The translations under genes were made by a program, and so were the position numbers. The notes under the pieces are model-generated. The model saw only the letters and a list, made by a program, of their open reading frames with translations, was not told where the DNA came from and ran no database searches. A stretch of 64,000 bases of DNA from Saccharothrix luteola (GTDB taxonomy: Bacteria > Actinomycetota > Actinomycetes > Mycobacteriales > Pseudonocardiaceae), in assembly GCF_020859565.1 (NCBI RefSeq), contig NZ_JAJHUO010000045.1, forward strand, positions 1-64,000. Direction: 5' to 3'. Shown piece after piece: positions 8,617 to 17,031 of the stretch (within the stretch, counting starts at the first letter, position 1; each line of letters begins with the position of its first letter).

Positions 8617-8862
8617 GGCCGACAGGCTACGGGGTGCGGACCCCGGCGCACCGGCAGGTGCCGTCGGCCGACGTGTCACCCGGTGGACGCTCCCGCGCGC
8701 CGAGCCCGTCGTCCCTGATCACCGACGAGGGAGCGCCCCCGCACGCGGAGGTGGTCGGAGTCCGGCCGGCCGCACGGTGGTGTACTTCGCGTACGGGCGG
8801 CGTCGATCGGCAGTGGCCCGATCGCGCGGCGGTCCGGAGCCTTCGGCACAGGGAGAGTGATC

Positions 8863-9399
8863 GTGGAAACCCTCGGATCGCGTGAGGTGTACGCGAACCA
8901 GTGGATGGTGGTCCGGGAGGACGCCGTCGGGCGGGCGGACGGGACCACCGGCATCTTCGGCGTGGTGGACAAGCCCGACTTCGCGCTGGTGATCCCCATG
9001 GACGGCGAGCGGCTGCGGCTGGTCGAGCAGTTCCGCTACCCCATCGGCATGCGGCGCTGGGAGTTCCCGCAGGGCACCGCGCCCGAACGCGCCGCCGAGG
9101 ACCCGCTGGTGCTGGCCGAGCGCGAGCTGCGGGAGGAGACGGGGCTGCGGGCGGGCAGGCTGGTGCAGCTCGGCGTGCTGGACGTCGCGCCGGGCATGTC
9201 CAGCCAGCGCGGCCGGGTGTTCCTGGCCACCGACCTGCGCGAGGGCTTCCACGAGCGGGAGCACGAGGAGCAGGACATGCGCTCGGCGTGGTTCGCGCGC
9301 GCGGAGTTCGAGGCGATGATCGCGCGGGGCGACATCACCGACGCCCAGTCGATCGCCGCCTACACGCTGCTCCTGCTGCACGAGCACGCGCAGCCGTGA
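8863..9399 (+). CDS. Nudix hydrolase, ADP-ribose pyrophosphatase-like
   Basis: A 178-residue protein with a complete Nudix box (GTAPERAAEDPLVLAE, then RELREETGL, about residues 72-97) in the arrangement typical of ADP-sugar pyrophosphatases. It would hydrolyse a nucleoside diphosphate linked to another group using Mg2+. The GTG at 8863 is preferred because GGGAG sits seven bases upstream; GTG 8857 overlaps that site. It is divergent from nucS, and an inverted repeat at 9454-9480 follows it. Confidence 0.88.
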   Translation: METLGSREVYANQWMVVREDAVGRADGTTGIFGVVDKPDFALVIPMDGERLRLVEQFRYPIGMRRWEFPQGTAPERAAEDPLVLAERELREETGLRAGRLVQLGVLDVAPGMSSQRGRVFLATDLREGFHEREHEEQDMRSAWFARAEFEAMIARGDITDAQSIAAYTLLLLHEHAQP

Positions 9400-9453
9400 C
9401 GGCCGCGGTCGAGGGCGGGGCGGCCGGTCACCTCCCAAGCCGCCCGCACGTCG

Positions 9454-9480
9454 GGTGAGTAGGCGCTCCGCCTGCTCACC
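9454..9480 (+). terminator. Hairpin after the Nudix gene
   Basis: GGTGAGTAGGC pairs with GCCTGCTCACC (one G.U) around a five-base loop. It ends 18 bases before the next start codon. There is no U-tract, so it may terminate the Nudix transcript or structure the leader of the DoxX-like gene. Confidence 0.45.
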
Positions 9481-9498
9481 TCACGTCCGGAGGGGTTC

Positions 9499-9849
9499 AT
9501 GTCCACCGCACACGTCGTCGTCACCGTCCTCGCGATCCTGGCCAACGCCGCAGTCGCCGTCGCCGACTTCGCGAAGGCCGGGTTCGTGCTGGCGAACTCG
9601 GCCGAGGTCCACGTGCCGGGCTCGTGGGTGCCCGCCCTGGGCGCGCTGAAGGCCGCGGGCGCGATCGGCCTGCTCCTCGGCCTGCTCGGGGTGCCCGTCG
9701 TCGGGACGGCGGCGGCGATCGGGCTCGTGGCGTTCTTCGCGGGCGCGGTCGGGCTCCACGCGCGGCACCGGGTGTGGCACAACATCGCCGCTCCCGGCGC
9801 GTTCCTCGCCCTCGCCGCCGGTTCCCTCGTGCTCGGGGTGGCCGGCTAG
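9499..9849 (+). CDS. DoxX-like integral membrane protein
   Basis: A 116-residue protein with four hydrophobic segments and the DoxX-like layout (AKAGFVLANSAEVHVPGSWVPALGALKAAGAIGLLLGLLG). The start ATG follows GGAGGGG. The function of this subfamily is not established; some members are linked to thiol or redox homeostasis. Its stop shares the CTAG at 9846-9849 with the stop of the convergent enoyl-CoA hydratase gene. Confidence 0.85.
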   Translation: MSTAHVVVTVLAILANAAVAVADFAKAGFVLANSAEVHVPGSWVPALGALKAAGAIGLLLGLLGVPVVGTAAAIGLVAFFAGAVGLHARHRVWHNIAAPGAFLALAAGSLVLGVAG

Positions 9850-10619
9850 TCGGTCCAGACGGCCGGGCGCTTCTCCAGGAACGACGCCATGCCCTCCTTG
9901 GCCGCCGGGGTCTGCGACGCCGCCGCCATCACCTCCACCGCGATGCCGTAGGCGTCGGCCTCGGGCCGGTCGAGCTGGGCGTAGATGGTCTGCTTGCCCA
10001 ACGCCTTGGCGGCCCGGCTGCCGCGGGTGGCCCGGCGCATCAGCTCGTCCACGGCGTCGTCCAGCTCGGCGAGCGGCACGACGCGGTTCACCAAGCCCCA
10101 CTGCTCGGCGGTCCGCGCGTCCACCACGTCACCGGTCAACGCCATCTCCATCAGGCGCTTGCGCCCGATCGCGCGGGCCACCGGCACCGCCGGGGTGTGG
10201 CAGAACCAGCCGCCCTTGCCACCGGGCAGGGCGAACCCGGCCTCCTCGGCGGCCACCGCCAGGTCGCACGACGCCATCAGCTGGCAGCCCGCCGCCGTGG
10301 CCAGGCCGTGCACGCGCGCGATCACGACCTGCGGCACGGACTCGATCGTGCGCATCAGGTCCGTGCACAGCGTCAGCAGCTCGCGCACGCCCTCCAGGTC
10401 GCGGGCCGACACGTCGGCGAAGTCGTGCCCGGCGGAGAACACCGGGCCCTCGCCCGCGAGCACCACACCCACCGCGTCCGACGCGGCGACTTCGCGGAAC
10501 GCGGTCAGCAGCTCCGCCAGGTGCTCGGCGGACAGCGAGTTGCGCCGGGCGGCGCGGTCCATGGTGATCCGCACGACGTCATCCGTGCGGTCGACGCGGA
10601 TGTGCTGGTATTCGGCCAT
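9846..10619 (-). CDS. Enoyl-CoA hydratase/isomerase family protein
   Basis: A 257-residue crotonase-fold protein. The CoA-binding and oxyanion-hole segments are visible (FSAGHDFADV near residue 63 and VHGLATAAGCQLMASCDLAVAA near 105). The second catalytic Glu of true enoyl-CoA hydratases is not obvious: the segment reads LPGGKGGWFCHTPA, so it may act on an unusual acyl-CoA or be an isomerase-like member. The ATG at 10619 gives the normal length. It runs alone and convergent to the DoxX-like gene. Confidence 0.88.
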   Translation of the reverse strand: MAEYQHIRVDRTDDVVRITMDRAARRNSLSAEHLAELLTAFREVAASDAVGVVLAGEGPVFSAGHDFADVSARDLEGVRELLTLCTDLMRTIESVPQVVIARVHGLATAAGCQLMASCDLAVAAEEAGFALPGGKGGWFCHTPAVPVARAIGRKRLMEMALTGDVVDARTAEQWGLVNRVVPLAELDDAVDELMRRATRGSRAAKALGKQTIYAQLDRPEADAYGIAVEVMAAASQTPAAKEGMASFLEKRPAVWTD

Positions 10620-10675
10620 GTCCCGACGGTAACCGGCCGTGCAACCGCCCGCCGGTGGACTTCCGTCCCGTTGGC

Positions 10676-11497
10676 ATGAGACTTCGCCTGTTAGTCGTGA
10701 TCCTCGGTGTGCTGGCGGCCGGCTGCGCCCGCGTCGACCACGCGGCGGCACCGCTGCTGCTCGAGTCCGACCCGCCCACCTCGACGGCGCCCGTTCCCGC
10801 CGGGGTGGACTTCCCGGTCGACGCCGTCCCCCGGCCGATCGTGCTGTTCGCGCCGAAGCTGGTGACCGTGGAGTGGATGGGCCTCGGGGAGGAGAAGCTG
10901 GCCCACGGCCACGGCTACCGGTTCACCGGCGTCGAACCGCCGACGCCGGGGCCGGCGGAGGTCGTGCTGATCGACGGTCCGGCGTCGTTCCCGCTGGTCG
11001 GCATGCGCGACGCGCTGGCCGGGATGTCCGCGGGCGCCCGCGAGGGCGAGCCGCTGGAGCTGGTGAGCGCCGAACTGGGCAGGGCGACGTTCAGGACCGA
11101 CCGCGGTGACCTGGAACTGCCGGCGTGGTTGTTCCGGTCGGCGTTCGGCAGCGTGTACGCGTGGCCCGCGCTCACGCCCGACGCGTTCTGGAAGCAGGGC
11201 GAGGTGATCCCCGGCGCTCAGGACGCCAAGACGTCGGACGGCGTGCACCTGGAGGTGGAGCTGGGCGCACCCTACCCGCCGTGCCCGGGTGACGAGCCCG
11301 TGGTCAGGGAGCCCGTGGTGACCGAGACCGAGACGTCCGTGGTGATCGGCGTGCGCGAGACCGGGCCGGTCGGCAACTGCGCGCATGCCACGATCTACCG
11401 GTTCCAGTACTACCCGGTGACGCTGAGCAAGCCGTTGGGCGCACGCCTGTTGGTGTTCGAGAAGGACAACGGCATCATCCCCGTGACGCCGCGCTGA
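10676..11497 (+). CDS. Lipoprotein of unknown function
   Basis: The N-terminus MRLRLLVVILGVLAAGC is a type II signal peptide with lipobox LAAGC, so the mature 256-residue protein should be tethered to the outer face of the membrane. The rest is a beta-rich unknown domain with a late Cys pair (YPPCPGDE and VGNCAHA). The ATG at 10676 places the lipobox correctly; the frame opens seven codons earlier. No family recognised. Confidence 0.75.
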   Translation: MRLRLLVVILGVLAAGCARVDHAAAPLLLESDPPTSTAPVPAGVDFPVDAVPRPIVLFAPKLVTVEWMGLGEEKLAHGHGYRFTGVEPPTPGPAEVVLIDGPASFPLVGMRDALAGMSAGAREGEPLELVSAELGRATFRTDRGDLELPAWLFRSAFGSVYAWPALTPDAFWKQGEVIPGAQDAKTSDGVHLEVELGAPYPPCPGDEPVVREPVVTETETSVVIGVRETGPVGNCAHATIYRFQYYPVTLSKPLGARLLVFEKDNGIIPVTPR

Positions 11498-11533
11498 CCG
11501 GGGACGAGCGACCCGGGCGGTCCACTGTGGATG

Positions 11534-13531
11534 CTACGTCTCCAGGCCGTTCGCCTGGCGCACGACGGTCACGATCTCGTCCATGATCTGGGTCAGCTCG
11601 TAGTCCTTGGGCGTGAACACCCTGGCCACACCGCGTTCGCGCAGCGCGTCGGCGTCGTCGGGCGGGACGATCCCCCCGACGACGACCGGCACGTCACCAG
11701 CGCCCGCCGCACGCAGGCCGTCGACCACCGCGGGCACGACCTCGAGGTGCGAGCCGGACAGGATCGACAGGCCGACCACGTGCACGTCCTCCTGGACGGC
11801 GGCGGCCACGATCTGCGCGGGCGTGAGCCGGATGCCCTGGTAGACGACCTCGAAGCCGACGTCGCGGGCCCGCACGGCGACCTGCTCGGCGCCGTTGGAG
11901 TGACCGTCCAGGCCGGGCTTGCCGACCAGGATCCGCAGCCGCTCGCCCAACTCCTCGCCGGTCGCCCGCACGCGTTCGCGCACCCGCGCGATCGCCACGC
12001 CCGCCTCGCCGGACGCCGACGCCGCCGAGACACCGGTCGGCGCGCGGTACTCGCCGAACGTCTCGCGCAACGCCTGCGACCACTCGCCCGTCGTCACGCC
12101 GGCCTTCGCGCACGCGATCGTGACCTCGACCAGGTTGCGGTCCGTCTTCGCCGCCGCGCGCAGGTCGTCCAAAGTGGACTTCACCAACGCGTCGTCCCGA
12201 GAGGACCGCCACGCCCGGATCGCCTCGACCGCGTGCTCCTCGACGATCGGGTCGATCTGCTCGATCGCGTTCGCGCCCTCGGCCTGCAACGGCGACGGCT
12301 CGGTGGTGGCGAACTTGTTCACGCCGACGACGACGTCCTCACCGGACTCCACCCGCCGACGACGGTCCGCCAACGACGACACCAGCGCCGACTTCATGTA
12401 CCCGGACTCGACCGCCGCGACCGCGCCGCCCATCGCCTGCACGCGGTCGATCTCGGCCCGCGCGCCCTCGACGAGCTCGTCCACCTTGGCCCCGACGACG
12501 TGCGAGCCCTCGAAGATGTCCTGGTACTCCAGCAAGTCCGTCTCGAAGGCCAGCACCTGCTGCATCCGCAGCGCCCACTGCTGGTCCCACGGCCGGGGCA
12601 GGCCGAGCGCCTCGTTCCACGCGGGCAGCTGGATCGCGCGCGCCCGCGCGTCCCGCGACAGCGTCACGGCGAGCATCTCCAGCACGATCCGCTGCACGTT
12701 GTTCTCCGGCTGCGCCTCGGTCAGCCCGAGCGAGTTCACCTGCACCCCGTACCTGAACCGGCGGTGCTTGGGGTCCGCGATGCCGTACCGGTCGCGGGTG
12801 ATCTCGTCCCAGAGGCGGACGAACGCCCGCATCTTGCACATCTCCTCGACGAACCGCACGCCCGCGTTGACGAAGAAGGAGATGCGGGCGACGACCTCGC
12901 CGCGCCGCTCCTCGGGCACCTGGCCCGAGTCGAACACCGAGTCCAGCACCGCGATCGCGGTGGACAGCGAGTACGCGATCTCCTGCACGGGCGTCGCGCC
13001 CGCCTCCTGCAGGTGGTAGGAGCAGATGTTGATCGGGTTCCACTTCGGCACGTTCGACACGGTCCACGCGACCATGTCGGTGATCAGCCGCAGGCTCGGC
13101 CCGGGCGGGAACACGTACGTGCCGCGGGACAGGTACTCCTTGATGATGTCGTTCTGCGTGGTGCCCGCGAGGGTGGCGCGGTCCGCGCCGTGCTCCTCGG
13201 CCACGCTCACGTACAGCGCGAGCAGCCACATGGCCGTCGCGTTGATGGTCATGGACGTGTTCGCCTCGCCCATCGGGATGCCGTCGAACAGCTGCCGCAT
13301 GTCGCCGATGTGGCTGACGGGCACGCCGACCTTGCCGACCTCGCCCTTGGCCAGCTCGTCGTCCGGGTCGTAGCCGGTCTGCGTGGGCAGGTCGAACGCC
13401 ACGGACAGGCCGGTCTGGCCCTTCGCGAGGTTGCGGCGGTACAGCGCGTTGGAGGCGGTGGCGCTGGAGTGACCGGCGTACGTCCGCATCACCCACGGGC
13501 GGTCGCGCTCTCGGTCGGCCGGGTACGGCAC
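11534..13531 (-). CDS. meaA: MeaA-type B12-dependent mutase (ethylmalonyl-CoA mutase-like)
   Basis: A 665-residue single-chain acyl-CoA mutase with an N-terminal substrate TIM barrel (TYAGHSSATASN, then TGLSVAFDLPTQTGYDPDD) and a C-terminal cobalamin domain with the His-on motif GLDGHSNGAEQ (about residues 533-543), SILSGSH and VVVGG. The length and the barrel segments match actinomycete MeaA/Ecm, which interconverts ethylmalonyl-CoA and methylsuccinyl-CoA. Separate methylmalonyl-CoA mutases are made of larger paired subunits. No ccr or mcd gene is in the window. The cobalamin adenosyltransferase at 16.4 kb could supply its cofactor. Confidence 0.9.
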   Translation of the reverse strand: MPYPADRERDRPWVMRTYAGHSSATASNALYRRNLAKGQTGLSVAFDLPTQTGYDPDDELAKGEVGKVGVPVSHIGDMRQLFDGIPMGEANTSMTINATAMWLLALYVSVAEEHGADRATLAGTTQNDIIKEYLSRGTYVFPPGPSLRLITDMVAWTVSNVPKWNPINICSYHLQEAGATPVQEIAYSLSTAIAVLDSVFDSGQVPEERRGEVVARISFFVNAGVRFVEEMCKMRAFVRLWDEITRDRYGIADPKHRRFRYGVQVNSLGLTEAQPENNVQRIVLEMLAVTLSRDARARAIQLPAWNEALGLPRPWDQQWALRMQQVLAFETDLLEYQDIFEGSHVVGAKVDELVEGARAEIDRVQAMGGAVAAVESGYMKSALVSSLADRRRRVESGEDVVVGVNKFATTEPSPLQAEGANAIEQIDPIVEEHAVEAIRAWRSSRDDALVKSTLDDLRAAAKTDRNLVEVTIACAKAGVTTGEWSQALRETFGEYRAPTGVSAASASGEAGVAIARVRERVRATGEELGERLRILVGKPGLDGHSNGAEQVAVRARDVGFEVVYQGIRLTPAQIVAAAVQEDVHVVGLSILSGSHLEVVPAVVDGLRAAGAGDVPVVVGGIVPPDDADALRERGVARVFTPKDYELTQIMDEIVTVVRQANGLET

Positions 13532-13660
13532 GGCAACCTCCTGTGTCGAACTGCGCCGCCTCCGGCGTCGCAGGCGGTGGTTCCCCGTAGCGTACTGACG
13601 GGTAACAAGGTCCGCAGGTGCCGTTGCTCACTGAATCGTGACTGCGGGAGGATGGACGGC

Positions 13661-13957
13661 GTGACCGCGCTCACCACGTTCCTGCTCATGGTGATCGTCT
13701 TCGGCCTGCTCGGCCTGGTGCTGTTCTGGGCGTTCGGAATCGACCGGCGAGCCGTGCCCGACTACACCGGCGACGACTTCGGCCTGCTGACCGAAGTGTC
13801 CGCCGTGCCGACCCCCGAGGCCGCCGACGTGCTCGTCCGACGCCTGCGCGCGGCGCGCATCAAGGTGACCGTCGTCCGCCGGGACGGGCTGCACCGGTTG
13901 ATGGTGTTCCCCGCCGACGCGCCCGACGCCAAGCTGCTGCTGCGGAGCGCCACCTGA
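13661..13957 (+). CDS. Small single-span membrane protein
   Basis: A 98-residue protein with one N-terminal transmembrane helix (residues 5-28) and a soluble alpha/beta tail (TPEAADVLVRRLRAARIKVTVVRRDGLHRLMVFPADA) that resembles the small ferredoxin-like modules seen in actinobacterial membrane proteins. GTG 13661 is chosen because GGGAGG ends nine bases before it; the ATG at 13652 touches that site. Divergent from meaA. Function unknown. Confidence 0.7.
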   Translation: MTALTTFLLMVIVFGLLGLVLFWAFGIDRRAVPDYTGDDFGLLTEVSAVPTPEAADVLVRRLRAARIKVTVVRRDGLHRLMVFPADAPDAKLLLRSAT

Positions 13958-14031
13958 CCACCGGTCCGGCCCGGCTCCCCGCCGACGACGAGGTGCCGGG
14001 CCGCACCACCCGCTGATCCGCTGGGCGTGGC

Positions 14032-14502
14032 TCAGCTCCGGTAGGCGTAGCAGTAGCGGCTGCGGTCGTCCACGAACTTCATCCGGTCGCGGGTGTTGGG
14101 ACCGTAGGACCCGTCGACCGTGGCGCCGATGGACTTCTGCACCGCCTTCAACGCGGCCTCGGTGCGCGGCCCGAAGCTGCCGTCCGCGTCGAGGTCGCGG
14201 ATCAGCTCGTCTTCGTACGGCGAAGCCAGTCGAAGACCGCCGTAGCACTTGACCATCGTGGCCTGGAACAGCACCACGATCTTCTAGTTCGCCACCAGAC
14301 CGCTGCCGATCAGGCACGTCTGGCTGTTGGCGGAGCCGGCCGGCACCAGGATGGCGTTGGCGCCGACGTAGCGGGGCACCATCTTCACGCACAGGTCGGT
14401 CGCCGCCGACGCCGATCCCGCCGACAGCACCGCCCCGGTCACGGCCAGGAGCACGGCCGCCACACCCACGCCGAACCGGCGCAACCCTGAACCCTTCGTC
14501 AT
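14032..14502 (-). pseudogene. Secreted peptidoglycan-binding protein with an in-frame amber stop (copy 1)
   Basis: The frame from ATG 14502 (after GGGGGAG) encodes a signal peptide ending SAGSASAA and about 37 mature residues, then a TAG at 14284-14286. The same frame continues beyond the stop with KIVVLFQATMVKCYGG and a peptidoglycan-binding segment (DADGSFGPRTEAALKAVQ, then YGPNTRDRMKF) to the real end at 14032. A single AAG-to-TAG change would explain it. Translation might yield only the secreted stub, or full protein if the stop is read through. The adjacent copy 2 is a damaged paralogue. Confidence 0.75.
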
Positions 14503-14521
14503 GCCGATCTCCCCCTTGGAA

Positions 14522-14926
14522 TCAGTGGCGGTAGCAGTGGACGCGATCCGGCGTTGTGAACTTCATCCGGTCACGGGTGTTCGGGCCGTAGATGCCGTCC
14601 GGGTCGGTGCCGATGTAGCGCTGCACGGCCTTCAGCGCGGCCTCGGTGCGCGGCCCGAAGCTGCCGTCGGCGTGGAGGACTGCAACCGGGACACGACCGT
14701 CGCGTTCGCCGCGTAGTCGCGGCCGATCTGGCACGAAGGGCTGCCCATGGCCGTCGGCACCACGATCGTGCGACCCGATCGCACCATCTCCGTCATCGCG
14801 GTGCACCGGGGCGGCTCCGCGGCCGACGCGGGCGCGGAGAACGCGATGGCCGCCGCCCCCACCACCAAGGCGACCAGGGTCGGCACCGTCCCGCGCCGAC
14901 CCCGTCCGCCGGACGATCCCCCGCAT
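14522..14926 (-). pseudogene. Secreted peptidoglycan-binding protein with two frameshifts (copy 2)
   Basis: The start ATG (14926, after GGGGGAG) and the C-terminal peptidoglycan-binding segment (ADGSFGPRTEAALKAVQRYIG, then YGPNTRDRMKF, ending CYRH) share one frame. The signal peptide and mature N-terminus (VPTLVALVVGAAAIAFSAPASAAE, then PSCQIGRDYAANATVVSRLQSS) are in another. The two shifts fall near codon 14 and near 14675. The frame stays open, but the product would have no signal peptide and a nonsense middle. It is clearly related to copy 1 immediately downstream. Confidence 0.72.
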
Positions 14927-14937
14927 GGTCTTCTCCC

Positions 14938-14970
14938 CCTGGAGTCGGGACAACGTGCTCCGACTCCAGG
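14938..14970 (-). other. Leader hairpin of the copy-2 peptidoglycan-binding gene
   Basis: CCTGGAGTCGG and CCGACTCCAGG form a perfect 11-bp inverted repeat with an 11-base loop. On the minus strand its 3' arm runs straight into the GGGGAG ribosome site of the gene starting at 14926, so folding could affect ribosome access. Confidence 0.5.
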
Positions 14971-14973
14971 AAA

Positions 14974-15012
14974 ACCGCTGATCAAGCGGTGTCCGGTGAA
15001 CACCGGACACCG
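14974..15012 (-). terminator. Overlapping hairpins after murA
   Basis: A perfect 12-bp inverted repeat, CGGTGTCCGGTG / CACCGGACACCG with a two-base spacer (14987-15012), lies 22 bases past the murA stop. It overlaps a second stem, ACCGCT-tgatc-AGCGGT (14990-14974), which is followed by TTTT on the minus strand. The second stem plus T-run fits an intrinsic terminator, and the two stems share bases and would compete. Confidence 0.6.
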
Positions 15013-15034
15013 GACGAGGGGGATGAGGGGACGG

Positions 15035-16291
15035 TCAGGCGGTGACGCGCTCCACGGTCGCGCCGAGCTTGCGCAGGTTCTCCACGAAGCCCGGGTAGCC
15101 GCGCTCGATGTGGAAGATCTCGTAGACCTCGGTCGCGCCCTCCGCGCACAGCCCGGCCAGCACCAGCCCCGCGCCCGCGCGGATGTCCGACGCCCACACC
15201 GGCGCGCTGGACAGCCGCTCGACGCCCCGCACCACCGCGTGGTGGCCGTCGGTGCGCGCGTCCGCACCCAGCCGCACCATCTCCTCGATGAACCGGAACC
15301 GCGCCTCGAACAGGTTCTCGGTGATCATCGACGTGCCGTCGGACACGCTCGACAACGCGATCGCGAACGGCTGCAGGTCGGTGGCGAAACCGGGGTACGG
15401 CAGCGTCACGAAGTCCACCGACCGGGGTCGGTCGGTCTGCACCACGCGGAAGCCGTCGTCGAGCGTGGTCACGTCCGCGCCCGCCATCCGCAGCTTCTCC
15501 AGCACCAGGTCGAGGTGGTGCGGGTCCACTCCGCGCACGGTGATGTCACCGCGGGTCATGGCCGCGGCGAACGCCCAGGTGGCGCCGACGATCCGGTCGC
15601 CGATCACCCGGTGCTCGGTCGGCTGGAGCGACTCCACCCCGTGCACGGTGAGCGTGGACGTGCCCGCGCCCTCGATCTTCGCGCCCATCTGCTGGAGCAT
15701 CACGCAGATGTCCACGATCTCCGGCTCGCGGGCGGCGTTGTCGATGACCGTGGTGCCGTTGGCCAGCACCGCCGCCATCAGGATGTTCTCCGTCGCGCCC
15801 ACGCTGGGGAAGTCGAGCCAGATCTGCGCGCCGTGCAGGCCCTCGGCCTCGGCGATCACGCAGCCGTGCTCGATCTCGCTGTGCGCGCCGAGCTTGCGCA
15901 GGCCGCTCTGGTGCATGTCCAGCGGCCGGTTGCCGATCGCGTCGCCACCCGGCAGCGCGACGACGGCCCGCTTGCACCGGCCCACCAGGGGACCGAGCAC
16001 GCACACGGACGCGCGCAGCTTGCCCATCGCCTCGGAGTCGGCGCGGTGGTTGAGCTCCTTCGGCGTGGTGATCGTGACGACCCGGCCCTCGATCGCCACC
16101 TCGCAGCCGAGGCTGCGCAGGACGTCCGCCATCAGCGGCACGTCCAGGATCTCCGGGCAGTTGGTGATGGTGGTGGTGCCCTCGGCCAGCAGTGCCGCCG
16201 CCATCAGCTTGAGCACGCTGTTCTTCGCGCCTACGACGGCGACCTCGCCGACGAGTCGCCCACCGCCCTGAACCCGGAAGTGCTCACTCAC
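15035..16291 (-). CDS. murA: UDP-N-acetylglucosamine 1-carboxyvinyltransferase MurA (Asp117 form)
   Basis: A 418-residue EPSP-synthase-fold enzyme that adds enolpyruvate from PEP to UDP-GlcNAc, the first committed step of peptidoglycan synthesis in the cytoplasm. The [18 protein letters not shown] start and the active-site loop are clear. The loop reads [11 protein letters not shown]: residue 117 is Asp (codon at 15941-15943) where most bacteria have the catalytic Cys that fosfomycin alkylates. Mycobacterial MurA also has Asp117. The GTG at 16291 follows AAGGAG with good spacing and gives the family length. It is divergent from the adenosyltransferase gene. Confidence 0.95.
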   Translation of the reverse strand: MSEHFRVQGGGRLVGEVAVVGAKNSVLKLMAAALLAEGTTTITNCPEILDVPLMADVLRSLGCEVAIEGRVVTITTPKELNHRADSEAMGKLRASVCVLGPLVGRCKRAVVALPGGDAIGNRPLDMHQSGLRKLGAHSEIEHGCVIAEAEGLHGAQIWLDFPSVGATENILMAAVLANGTTVIDNAAREPEIVDICVMLQQMGAKIEGAGTSTLTVHGVESLQPTEHRVIGDRIVGATWAFAAAMTRGDITVRGVDPHHLDLVLEKLRMAGADVTTLDDGFRVVQTDRPRSVDFVTLPYPGFATDLQPFAIALSSVSDGTSMITENLFEARFRFIEEMVRLGADARTDGHHAVVRGVERLSSAPVWASDIRAGAGLVLAGLCAEGATEVYEIFHIERGYPGFVENLRKLGATVERVTA

Positions 16292-16372
16292 GTAAGGAAC
16301 TCCTTGCTCGTTGTGCCGCAATCCTACGTACGGTCTGAATCGTGCCCGTCCGTGGTCGGCCACCGCGGTGTC

Positions 16373-16378
16373 TACAGT
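16373..16378 (+). promoter_or_regulatory. Candidate -10 element for a leaderless adenosyltransferase mRNA
   Basis: TACAGT matches the actinobacterial TAnnnT -10 pattern and ends seven bases before the ATG at 16386. No Shine-Dalgarno sequence precedes that ATG. The spacing suggests that transcription starts at or next to the start codon. No clear -35 is seen. Confidence 0.4.
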
Positions 16379-16385
16379 GCTTCGC

Positions 16386-16958
16386 ATGGCCGTGCACCTG
16401 ACGAAGATCTACACCCGCGTCGGCGACGACGGGACCACCGGCCTCGGCGACTTCTCCCGGGTGCCCAAGACGTCACCCCGCATCACGGCGTACGCCGACG
16501 TCGACGAGACCAACGCCGCGCTCGGCGTCGCCCTGGCGCTCGGCGCGCTGGAACCCGACGTCGCCGAGGTGGTGCGGCAGGTCCAGAACGACCTGTTCGA
16601 CGTCGGCGCGGACCTCTGCACGCCGATCGCGCCGGATCCCAAGTACCCGCCGCTGCGGATCACCCAGGCCTACGTCGACCGGCTCGAGTCGTGGTGCGAT
16701 GCGTTCAACTCCCGGTTGGGCAAGCTGGAGTCGTTCATCCTCAACGGTGGCACACCCGGCGCGGCGCTGCTGCACCAGGCCCGCACCATCGCCCGGCGGG
16801 CCGAGCGGGGCGCGTGGGCGTTGATCGAGGTCGAGGCCGAGCAGACGAACGCGCTGACCGCGAAGTACCTGAACCGGCTCTCCGACCTGTTGTTCATCCT
16901 GGCCAGGGTCGCCAACCCGGACGGCGACGTGCTCTGGCAGCCGGGCGCCAACGCCTGA
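16386..16958 (+). CDS. Cob(I)alamin adenosyltransferase, PduO type
   Basis: A 190-residue trimeric ATP:corrinoid adenosyltransferase. The N-terminal ATP motif [15 protein letters not shown] and the conserved RRAERGAW and [13 protein letters not shown] helices are complete. It transfers the 5'-deoxyadenosyl group of ATP to cob(I)alamin, making the cofactor needed by mutases such as MeaA encoded about 3 kb away. The frame opens at 16311, but ATG 16386 gives the family start ([13 protein letters not shown]). Divergent from murA. Confidence 0.93.
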   Translation: MAVHLTKIYTRVGDDGTTGLGDFSRVPKTSPRITAYADVDETNAALGVALALGALEPDVAEVVRQVQNDLFDVGADLCTPIAPDPKYPPLRITQAYVDRLESWCDAFNSRLGKLESFILNGGTPGAALLHQARTIARRAERGAWALIEVEAEQTNALTAKYLNRLSDLLFILARVANPDGDVLWQPGANA

Positions 16959-16971
16959 CCTCGACGGTAGC

Positions 16972-17011
16972 GCTTCCTGTTTTTGAAGTCTAAGCTTCAA
17001 AAACAGGAAGC
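16972..17011 (+). promoter_or_regulatory. Perfect 17-bp inverted repeat upstream of the esterase gene
   Basis: Arms 16972-16988 and 16995-17011 (GCTTCCTGTTTTTGAAG and its exact complement) flank a six-base spacer. The 40-bp element lies 20 bases before ATG 17032 and 13 bases after the adenosyltransferase stop. It is strikingly AT-rich for this DNA. It could be an operator for the HxlR regulator encoded next, or a terminator; there is no free U-tract after the stem. Confidence 0.7.
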
Positions 17012-17031
17012 ACACCTACCGGAGGTCGACC

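Noticed and set aside
14522-15010. Intact 162-residue minus-strand protein
   Set aside because: Only its last ~45 residues resemble a protein family. The middle is the out-of-frame reading of a secreted N-terminus, so it is treated as a double-frameshift pseudogene starting at 14926.
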